The position numbers and the translations under genes were made by a program. From the NCBI GenBank assembly GCA_963701265.1, contig OY969581.1, positions 1,240,001-1,304,000 of the forward strand: a stretch of 64,000 bases of DNA. The letters are read 5' to 3'. The DNA comes from VRUE01 sp963701265 (GTDB lineage: Bacteria; Actinomycetota; Thermoleophilia; Solirubrobacterales; 70-9). The notes under the pieces were generated by a model, which was given only the letters and a program-made list of their open reading frames with translations, was not told the DNA's origin and did no database searches. Shown here one piece after another: positions 15,508-22,741 of the stretch (position 1 is the stretch's first letter; the number at the start of each line of letters is the position of its first letter).

Positions 15508-17091
15508 TTATCTGGAGGGAGCCGGCGCGCCGGCGCTGAGGTGCTCGTGGACGAAGCGGACGACGGTGGCGCCCTCGCCGACCGCCGTTGCGCAGCGCTT
15601 GATCGAGCCGGCGCGCACGTCGCCGGCGGCGTAGACGCCGGGCACGCTGGTTTCGAGCAGCCCCTCGGCGCCGGCATCGGCGCCGGTGAGGACGAACCCC
15701 CTGGCGTCGCGGGCGATCGCCTCGCCGAGCCAATCGGTGCAGGGCGTCGCCCCGAGAAAGAGGAAGAGGAAGGAGAAGGGCAGCTGCTCGCCATCGGTCA
15801 GCGTCACCGCCTTGAGCTGCCCGCCCTCGCCGTGCAGGGCGCTGACTTCGCTGCGGTCGCGGACGGCGACGCCGTAGCGGTCGATCTCCTCGATCAGGTA
15901 CTGCGACATCGTCTCGCCGAGGTCGGCGCGGCGGTGCAGGAGGGTGACCAGGGCGCCGCCGCGGGCGAGCCAGATCGCCGCCTGCGCCGCCGAGTTGCCG
16001 CCGCCGATCACGCCCACCCGCTGGCCGCCGCAGAGCTGCCCCTCGGGCGGGCCGGCGGCGTAGAAGACGCTGAGCCCCTCGTAGTCGTCGAGGTCGTCGA
16101 CCGGCAGGCGCCGGTATTCGGCCCCGGTCGAGAGCAGCACGGTGCGGGCGAGGATCTCGTTGCCTTCCTCAAGCCGGACCAGGTGGCGCTCGCCGCCGGG
16201 CTCCAGCGCCTGGGCGCGGTAGGGCGTCGCCGTGCGGGCGCCGAACTTGCGCGCCTGGCTGACCGCGCGGCTGGTCAGTTCGCTGCCGCTGATGCCGGCC
16301 GGGAAGCCGAGGTAGTTCTCGATCCGGCGCGAGGTGCCGGCCTGGCCGCCGAGCACGGTGCTCTCGATCACCAGCGTGTCGAGGCCCTCGGAGGCGCCGT
16401 AGACAGCGGCGCCGAGCCCAGCCGGGCCGCCGCCGAGGATCAGCAGGTCGACCTCTTCGCGCTCGGCCAGTTCCAGGCCGATGCCGAGGGCGCGGGAGAG
16501 CTGGCCGTTGCTCGGGTTGCGCAGGTCGGTGCCCCCCGGCAGTCGAACCAGTGGGACCTCCTCCGGGCCGAGTGGCTCGAGCAGCGCCGCCGCCTCGGCG
16601 TTCTCATCCGGCGAGAGCCAGAAGTGGGGGAGACGCTGGCGCCTGGCGAACTCGAGCAGCCGCCGGGTCTCGCTCGACTCGTGCGGTCCGACGATCTCGA
16701 TCCCGACTCCCTGCTCGCGCTGCAGCAGCTCGCGGCGCTCGATGAAGGCGGAGAGCAAGAGGTCGGAGAGCGAGCCGTCCTCGAAGAGCAGCTTGCGCAG
16801 CACTTCGCGATCGACCGCGATGTAGCGCAGCGGCTGGGTGACGACGGCGGTGAGGAAGACGGTCTGGCCTGAGAGCAGGTTCATCTCGCCGAGAAAGCCG
16901 GAGGCGCAGTGGCGGACGATCTCCCGCCCGGAGGCGTCGGTGATCGCGACTTCGCCCTCTTGGATGGCGATGAAGGGGTAGCTCGCGTCGCCAACCTCGA
17001 AGAGCTTCTCGCCGACCTCCGCGCTGCGCTCCTCGCCGAGCGCGGCGAGGGTGGCGAGCTGGGAGTGGGAGAGAACCCGGCCGGTGGCCAT
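15508..17091 (-). CDS. Cyclic-nucleotide-binding domain fused to thioredoxin-reductase-like flavoprotein
   Basis: This is a 527-residue fusion. Residues 1-115 are a CAP/cNMP-binding domain (LFEVGDASYPFIAIQEGEVAIT, GFLGEMNLLSGQ). About 120-205 is a thioredoxin-fold-like linker domain (LEFARRQRLPHFWLS). About 210-520 is a two-domain FAD/NADPH oxidoreductase (LLILGGGPAGLGAAVYGASEG; VGVIGGGNSAAQAAIWLARGG; VPGVYAAGDVR). The redox-active CxxC of thioredoxin reductases is absent: the region reads YAAGPPEGQLCGGQ, so it probably reduces something other than thioredoxin. A cyclic nucleotide may gate activity. It is divergent from the Baeyer-Villiger monooxygenase gene across 52 bases. Confidence 0.85.
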   Translation of the reverse strand: MATGRVLSHSQLATLAALGEERSAEVGEKLFEVGDASYPFIAIQEGEVAITDASGREIVRHCASGFLGEMNLLSGQTVFLTAVVTQPLRYIAVDREVLRKLLFEDGSLSDLLLSAFIERRELLQREQGVGIEIVGPHESSETRRLLEFARRQRLPHFWLSPDENAEAAALLEPLGPEEVPLVRLPGGTDLRNPSNGQLSRALGIGLELAEREEVDLLILGGGPAGLGAAVYGASEGLDTLVIESTVLGGQAGTSRRIENYLGFPAGISGSELTSRAVSQARKFGARTATPYRAQALEPGGERHLVRLEEGNEILARTVLLSTGAEYRRLPVDDLDDYEGLSVFYAAGPPEGQLCGGQRVGVIGGGNSAAQAAIWLARGGALVTLLHRRADLGETMSQYLIEEIDRYGVAVRDRSEVSALHGEGGQLKAVTLTDGEQLPFSFLFLFLGATPCTDWLGEAIARDARGFVLTGADAGAEGLLETSVPGVYAAGDVRAGSIKRCATAVGEGATVVRFVHEHLSAGAPAPSR

Positions 17092-17143
17092 CTGCGCTCA
17101 GCCTAGATGGTCGCCATCGCGGGAAGCGTGGGAACATCAGACG

Positions 17144-18652
17144 ATGGATCGCCAGAGTGACCCGCAGCCCGATCACGAGGTTGTGGTCATCGGCGCCGGC
17201 TTCTCCGGCATCGGCACCGCGATCAAGCTCGACCGGGCCGGGATGCGGGACTGGGTCCTGCTCGAGGCCGGCGACGGGGTGGGCGGTGCCTGGCACTGGA
17301 ACACCTATCCCGGCATCGGGGTCGACATCCCCTCCTTCAGCTACCAGTTCTCCTTCGAGCAGCGGGCCGACTGGTCGCGCGTCTACGCGCCGGGGAACGA
17401 GCTCAAGGCCTACGCCGAGCACTGCGTCGACAGCTACGGCCTGCGCTCGCGGATCCGCTTCAAGGCCAAAGTCACTTCAGCGACGTTTGATTCCGAGCAG
17501 CACCTCTGGCGCCTGGGTATGGAAGACGGTCCCGAGCTGACGGCGCGTTTCCTGGTCGGCGCGACCGGGGTCTTCACCCAGCCCAAGCCGCCTGCGATTG
17601 CCGGGCTCGACTCGTTTGAGGGCACGGTGATGCACACCGCCCGCTGGGACCACTCGCAGGACCTGCGCGGTCGCCGCGTGGCGATCATCGGCACCGGCGC
17701 CTCGGCGGTCCAGGTGATTCCCTCGATCGCTCCCGCGGTCGAGAAGCTCGTCGTGCTGCAGCGGACGCCGATCTGGTGCCTGCCCAAGCCCGACGCGCGG
17801 CTCGGCCCGGGGATGCGGCGGACGCTCGAACGGGTCCCCGGCGCCCAGGCCGCCGCCCGTGCGCTCAGCCAGGCCTACGTCGAGGTCAACTTTCCGCTGC
17901 CGGCGCACTTCCACGGCGTCCTGCCGCTCGCCAGCGGTGCCGAACGGCTCGGGCACAGGCACCTGCGCCGCCAGGTCCGCGACCCGGCGGTGCGCGACAA
18001 GCTGACCCCGCGCTACGGGCTCGGCTGCAAGCGGCCGAGCTTCTCCAACCAGTACCTGCCGACCTTCAACCGCCCCAACGTCGAGCTCGAGACCGCCTCG
18101 ATCGAGACGATCACGCCGAACTCGATCCGCACCGTGGATGGGAGCGAGCACGAGATCGACGCCCTCATCCTCGCCACCGGATTCCAGGTCTTCGAGAGCG
18201 GCAACCTGCCGCCGTTCCCGGTCCACGGCGGCGACGGGGTAGAACTCGCGCAGTGGTGGGACGCCAACCGCTTCCAGGCCTACGAGGGGGTCAGCGTCCC
18301 CGGCTTCCCCAACATGTTCCTGATCCTCGGCCCCTACGGCTTCAACGGCGCCAGCTACTTCACCCTGATCGAGAACCAGGCGCGCCACATCGTCCGCTGC
18401 CTGCGCCGTGCGCGTCAGAGCGGCGCGACCGCGGTCGAGGTCAGCCGCGAGGCGAACCAGCGCTATTTCGAGACGATGCTCTCGCGCCGCGGCCGCCAGG
18501 TCTTCTTCACCAACAACTGCGCCGGGGCGAACAGCTATTACTTCGACTCACGCGGCGACGCACCGTTTCGCTCGGCGACCACGCTCGAGGTGGCCTGGCA
18601 CAGCGCCCACTTCGACCTCGACGACTACCGCTTCAGCCCGCTGCCCGCCTGA
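17144..18652 (+). CDS. Flavin-containing monooxygenase, Baeyer-Villiger type
   Basis: This is a 502-residue protein. The FAD Rossmann motif VIGAGFSGIG is near residue 15, and the NADPH motif IIGTGASAVQ is near residue 185. The Baeyer-Villiger fingerprint FEGTVMHTARW (FxGxxxHTxxW) begins at residue 158. WHWNTYPGIGVDIPSFSYQFSF is also typical of this class. It would insert oxygen into a ketone using NADPH, FAD and O2; the substrate is unknown. It starts at ATG 17144, since the longer open frame runs into the divergent gene. It is convergent with the MarR gene, eight bases apart. Confidence 0.9.
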   Translation: MDRQSDPQPDHEVVVIGAGFSGIGTAIKLDRAGMRDWVLLEAGDGVGGAWHWNTYPGIGVDIPSFSYQFSFEQRADWSRVYAPGNELKAYAEHCVDSYGLRSRIRFKAKVTSATFDSEQHLWRLGMEDGPELTARFLVGATGVFTQPKPPAIAGLDSFEGTVMHTARWDHSQDLRGRRVAIIGTGASAVQVIPSIAPAVEKLVVLQRTPIWCLPKPDARLGPGMRRTLERVPGAQAAARALSQAYVEVNFPLPAHFHGVLPLASGAERLGHRHLRRQVRDPAVRDKLTPRYGLGCKRPSFSNQYLPTFNRPNVELETASIETITPNSIRTVDGSEHEIDALILATGFQVFESGNLPPFPVHGGDGVELAQWWDANRFQAYEGVSVPGFPNMFLILGPYGFNGASYFTLIENQARHIVRCLRRARQSGATAVEVSREANQRYFETMLSRRGRQVFFTNNCAGANSYYFDSRGDAPFRSATTLEVAWHSAHFDLDDYRFSPLPA

Positions 18653-18659
18653 GCCGGCG

Positions 18660-19169
18660 CTACTCGCCGCGCGTGCCGGCGAGTGCTGCCTGCGAGAGCT
18701 CCGGTACGGCGGCGGGGGCGCGGTCGGCGGCGATCTCCTCGAGCAGCTCGCGCAGCAGCTCGAAGCGCTGCTCGCCGAAGTGCTCGGCCCAGCGCTGCTC
18801 AATCTTGGTGAAGAGGTTGAAGCCGACCCGCTGCGCCTCCTGGCCGCGCCCGGTGAGGCAGATCAGCTTGGCCCGTTTGTCGTCGGGGTCGGCGATGCGT
18901 TCGACGTAGCCGAGTCCGACCAGGTCGTCGACCAGCTCGCCGGCCGACTGCTTGGTGATGCCGGCGTGGCTTGCCAGCTCGGTCAGGCGCATGCCGTCCT
19001 CGCGGACGAAGCGGAAGACGCAGCCGTGGGTGGGACGGAGGTCCTCGTAGCCGCTCTTGGTCAGCTCTTCCCGGAACTCGGCCAGCATCGCCTCGCCGGC
19101 GATCTCGAGCAGGCCGGGAAGCGGGATCGTTCCCGGGGCAATTGGGGCTGTGTGGTTGGCGTCACGCAT
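18660..19169 (-). CDS. MarR-family transcriptional regulator
   Basis: This 169-residue winged-helix protein has a recognition region THGCVFRFVREDGMRLTELASHAGITKQSAGELVDDLVGLGYVERIADPDDKRAKLICLT, the canonical MarR helix-turn-helix plus wing with the D.R.K basic tip. It is divergent from the drug-efflux MFS gene. The 87-base gap holds palindromic candidates, so it most likely represses the transporter and itself until a substrate of the pump binds. No sensory cysteine stands out. Confidence 0.9.
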   Translation of the reverse strand: MRDANHTAPIAPGTIPLPGLLEIAGEAMLAEFREELTKSGYEDLRPTHGCVFRFVREDGMRLTELASHAGITKQSAGELVDDLVGLGYVERIADPDDKRAKLICLTGRGQEAQRVGFNLFTKIEQRWAEHFGEQRFELLRELLEEIAADRAPAAVPELSQAALAGTRGE

Positions 19170-19173
19170 ATCG

Positions 19174-19212
19174 TCAGGTCGCCTGATAAGGTCATCTGGT
19201 CAGGCCACCTTA
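19174..19212. promoter_or_regulatory. Candidate MarR operator region
   Basis: Two inverted repeats lie between the divergent starts. TCAGG-TCG-CCTGA is at 19174-19186. TAAGGT and ACCTTA arms, 14 bases apart, are at 19187-19212, and that spacer holds another TCAGG. Position and symmetry suit a MarR-type site; no consensus for this regulator is known, so the assignment is tentative. Confidence 0.45.
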
Positions 19213-19256
19213 CAAGGACTCCTGACGAAATTGTACACGGCACTTAGGAGACTCAA

Positions 19257-20813
19257 ATGGAACGCAAGTGGTGGACCCTCGGCGCCGTCTGCGTGGCGAC
19301 GTTCATGCTGTTGCTCGACATCACCGTGGTCAACACGGCGCTACCGGCAATCCAGAAGGACCTCGGCGGCAGCTTCTCCGATCTTCAGTGGGTGATCGAT
19401 GCCTACGCGCTCTCGCTCGCTGCCCTCGTCCTCACCGCCGGCTCGCTGGCCGACCGCCTCGGCCGCCGCCGCGTCTTCGCAATCGGCCTCGCCGTCTTCT
19501 CGGTTGCCTCGCTGCTTTGCGCGCTGTCACCGGATCCGACCTTCCTCAACCTTTCGCGCGCATTGCAGGGCGTCGGCGGCGCGATCATGTTCGCCGTCTC
19601 ACTCGCCCTGGTCGCCCAGGAGTTCCCGGCGGGGCCCGAACGCGGCATGGCGATGGGCATCTACGGCGCCACGATCGGCGTCGCCGTGGCGATTGGGCCA
19701 CTGGTCGGCGGCCTGCTCACCGACGGTCTCGGTTGGGAGTGGGTCTTCCTGATCAACGTGCCGATCGGGATCGCGGCAATCGGCGTCACCTACTGGAAGC
19801 TGGCCGAGTCGCGTGACCCTTCCGCGACCCGGATCGACTGGGGCGGCCTGCTCACCTTCTCGAGCGCGCTCTTCCTGCTCGTCCTGGGATTGGTGCGCGG
19901 CAACGACGCGGGCTGGGGGAGCCCGGCGATCGTCTCGCTCCTGGTTGGCGCCGTTGTGCTGCTTGCCGCTTTCGCCGTGATCGAGCAGCGGGTTCGCGAG
20001 CCGATGCTGCCGCTCTCGCTCTTCCGTCGCCGCGCCTTCACCGGCGTGCAGCTGGCTGCGTTTGCGGTCTCCGGCTCGATGTTCGCGCTCTTCCTCTACT
20101 TGACGCTCTATCTGCAGAGCTTTCTCGGCTACTCGCCGATCGACGCCGGCCTGCGCTACCTGCCGATCACGATCGCCTCCTTCATCGTCGCGCCGCTGGC
20201 CGGCTTGGCGCTGGCCAAGGTGCAGGCCCGCTGGCTGATGAGCGCCGGCTTGGCGCTGACCGGCCTCGGCCTGCTGCTGATGGGCGGCCTCGGCGTCGAC
20301 TCCGAGTGGACGGCGCTGCTGGCCGGCTTCGTGATCAGCGGCATCGGCGTCGGCCTGCTCAACCCGGTGATCGCCGACGTCGCGCTCAGCGTCGTCCCCA
20401 AAGAGCGCAGCGGCATGGCGGCCGGGATCAACGACACCTTTCGCCAGGTCGGGATCGCGGTCGGGATCGCCGCCTGGGGCGCGATCTTCCTCGGCGCCGG
20501 TGCCTCGAAGACCGAGGAGCTGGCCGGCAACGCGGTCAGCGGCGAGGAAGCGCGCGGGCTGGTCGAAGCGACTTCCTCGGGAGCCCTGCCGCAGGCGATC
20601 GCCAACGTGCCCCAGCAGGCGCAGGCCAAGGTCCAGGCAGCGGCCGAACAGGGTTTCCTGCACGGCCTCAACGAGATCCTCCTGCTCGGCGCCCTGCTCT
20701 CCTTTGCCGGCGCGGTCGCGGCGCTGTGGATGGTCCGCGAGGGCGACATCGAGCGCGAGGAGGTCGTCGAAGGCGCCCCGCTCGAGGCCGAGCCGGAGCC
20801 GGCGGGGGCTTAG
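19257..20813 (+). CDS. MFS drug/proton antiporter, DHA2 (14-helix) family
   Basis: This 518-residue protein has about 14 hydrophobic helices. The DHA2/EmrB signature is visible at the N-terminus (MLLLDITVVNTALPAIQKDL, LADRLGRRRVFAIGL) and as the family C motif (GATIGVAVAIGPLVGGLLTD). It should export amphipathic drugs or metabolites by proton antiport. The gene starts after TTAGGAG. It is controlled by the divergent MarR regulator in the usual paired layout. Confidence 0.9.
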   Translation: MERKWWTLGAVCVATFMLLLDITVVNTALPAIQKDLGGSFSDLQWVIDAYALSLAALVLTAGSLADRLGRRRVFAIGLAVFSVASLLCALSPDPTFLNLSRALQGVGGAIMFAVSLALVAQEFPAGPERGMAMGIYGATIGVAVAIGPLVGGLLTDGLGWEWVFLINVPIGIAAIGVTYWKLAESRDPSATRIDWGGLLTFSSALFLLVLGLVRGNDAGWGSPAIVSLLVGAVVLLAAFAVIEQRVREPMLPLSLFRRRAFTGVQLAAFAVSGSMFALFLYLTLYLQSFLGYSPIDAGLRYLPITIASFIVAPLAGLALAKVQARWLMSAGLALTGLGLLLMGGLGVDSEWTALLAGFVISGIGVGLLNPVIADVALSVVPKERSGMAAGINDTFRQVGIAVGIAAWGAIFLGAGASKTEELAGNAVSGEEARGLVEATSSGALPQAIANVPQQAQAKVQAAAEQGFLHGLNEILLLGALLSFAGAVAALWMVREGDIEREEVVEGAPLEAEPEPAGA

Positions 20814-20893
20814 CGGCCTCACTCCGGGAAGGGCGTTAGGCTTCCGCGATCATTCTGAGCAGTACCAAGAAATTAATCAGTGCGTTTCTCATC

Positions 20894-21745
20894 GTGCTGA
20901 CGGCGATCGCGCTGCCCGCCAGCGCGGCGCGCGCGGCGTCGATTGACATCACGAGCTTCAGCGAGCAGCCGGGCGTGTCGATGACCGCCGGGATCAACTA
21001 CTCGTGGGACTCATGCAGCGGCAGCTGCTTCGGCGAATTCCTGCACGCCTACCTGACGACTCCGGGGAGCTCGTGCGTACAGGGGGGTGAACCCCTCGTC
21101 GCCTTCGAATCGCTGTCGAGCTCCGGTGGGACGGGCGCTCGCACGATCACGTTTTTGCCGCACGGACCCGAAGCTGATGTACAGCTCTGCGCTCAGATCG
21201 AGCGATGGGATTTGGTGTCCGGGCAGTTCCTCGTCGCCGCGGACACGGCGATTACGCACACCCAGGGGGAAATCCCGGGCAATATCTACAACTGCGCCAA
21301 CTTCACCTACCAGGATGATGCCCAGGCCTATCTGCAGAAGTGGCCCACTGACCCGTCGAGGCTTGACGGAGACAACGACGGGATCGCCTGCGAGGAACTG
21401 CCCCGACGGCCCCTGTTGACGAGCCCGGCGCCGGCGCCCCCTGTGCCGACCTTTCGCACCTACTTGGCCTGCTCAGTGAGCGCCCGCGCCGCGCCGGCAA
21501 GCAGTTGTGCTCGGCGTCAAAAGAAGGGTGCGTTCTTCCGCGCTTCCCAAGCGGTTCGCTACTCGCTCTGCGTGCGCTACCCCACCGGCAAAGAAATCTG
21601 CGCGCGCAACCAGCAGGCCGAAGCGGGCGTCACCTATGTCAACAAGATCACCAGTGGCGTGCTGGGATCGCACAGGGTGAGGTGGCGAGTGGGAGGGCGG
21701 ATCGTGGCGACGCGCTACCTCTCGGTGCGCGGCTCCAGAGGCTGA
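20894..21745 (+). CDS. Secreted protein with excalibur-type calcium-binding motif
   Basis: The conventional GTG at 20894 gives 283 residues beginning inside the hydrophobic part of a signal peptide. Reading upstream in frame to CTG 20855 or ATT 20852 restores a complete one (SSTKKLISAFLIVLTAIALPASAARA), so the true start is probably non-standard. The mature protein has cysteine pairs and a central YNCANFTYQDDAQAYLQKW followed by LDGDNDGIACE, the DxDxDGxxCE loop of excalibur domains that bind Ca2+ outside the cell. The C-terminal 90 residues form an unrecognised beta-rich domain. The role is unknown. Confidence 0.75.
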   Translation: MLTAIALPASAARAASIDITSFSEQPGVSMTAGINYSWDSCSGSCFGEFLHAYLTTPGSSCVQGGEPLVAFESLSSSGGTGARTITFLPHGPEADVQLCAQIERWDLVSGQFLVAADTAITHTQGEIPGNIYNCANFTYQDDAQAYLQKWPTDPSRLDGDNDGIACEELPRRPLLTSPAPAPPVPTFRTYLACSVSARAAPASSCARRQKKGAFFRASQAVRYSLCVRYPTGKEICARNQQAEAGVTYVNKITSGVLGSHRVRWRVGGRIVATRYLSVRGSRG

Positions 21746-21801
21746 GCTCGTCGGCTGCTGCTCTCGGTAGGGACTCAGAAATCGGGGTACTCGTTCCTGC
21801 A

Positions 21802-22738
21802 GTGGTCAGCGAGCACTCACACGAGTCCGACGGAAGCGCGCAAGCGCCAGGTGCCTGGGCGACGCTGAAGCGGACCGCCAGCGAGTTCCGCGAGGACAAC
21901 CTGACCGACTGGGCGGCGGCCCTCACCTATTACGGGCTGCTCTCGCTGTTTCCGGCGCTGATCGCGCTCGTCTCGCTGCTGGGCCTGTTCGGCGACCCGC
22001 GGACGACGACTTCGAGCTTGACCGAGATCATCACCTCGATCGGTCCGGAATCGGCGGCGCAGACCTTCGAAGGGCCGATCGACTCGGTCGCCTCCAACCA
22101 GGGCGCCGCCGGCTTTGCCTTCGTTTTCGGCCTCGCGGTGGCGCTGTGGTCGGCCTCCGGCTACATCGGCGCCTTCATCCGTGCCTCCAACGTGATCTAC
22201 GAGACCGCCGAGGGCCGGCCGTTCTGGAAGCTGCGCCCGCTGCAGCTCGCGGTGACGCTGGCGATGGTCGTGGCGATGGCCCTGCTCGCGCTCGGCCTCG
22301 TGCTCACCGGGCCGATCGTCGAAGCGGTAGCCGACCCGGTCGGCCTCAGCGGCACCGCGGTCGACGTCTGGAGCATCGCCAAGTGGCCGGTGATGGTGGC
22401 GGTTTTTGTGCTCATGGTTGACCTCCTCTACTACGCCGCGCCGAACGCGAAGCTGCGCGGCTTCCGCTGGGTGACGCCGGGCTGCCTGGTGGCGATGGTC
22501 GCCTGGGCCGTCGCCTCGGCCGCCTTCGCCACCTACGTCGCCAACTTCGGCTCCTACGACAAGACCTACGGCACCCTCGGCGGCCTGGTCGCGCTGCTGG
22601 TCTGGCTCTGGATCAGCAACCTGGCGATCCTCTTCGGCCACCAGCTCGAATGCCGAGCGCGAGCGCAGCGCCGAGATCGAGGAGGGCACGCCGCGGGCCG
22701 AGCAGGAGATTCAGCTCGAGCCGCGGGCGGCGCCGTAG
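21802..22738 (+). CDS. YihY/BrkB-family membrane protein with a one-base frameshift near the 3' end
   Basis: From GTG 21802 the protein reads normally for about 280 residues with six membrane helices and the family blocks LTDWAAALTYYGLLSLFPALIAL, LWSASGYIGAFIRASN and GSYDKTYGTLGGLVALLVWLWISNLAILFG. At about 22648 the frame goes wrong: it continues as Arg-rich sequence to 22803, overlapping the next gene. Removing one base there gives NAERERSAEIEEGTPRAEQE and a stop at 22736-22738, the normal YihY tail. It is either a real late frameshift or a sequencing error; the membrane core is intact. Family function is unsettled despite the ribonuclease BN label. Confidence 0.85.
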
Positions 22739-22741
22739 CGG

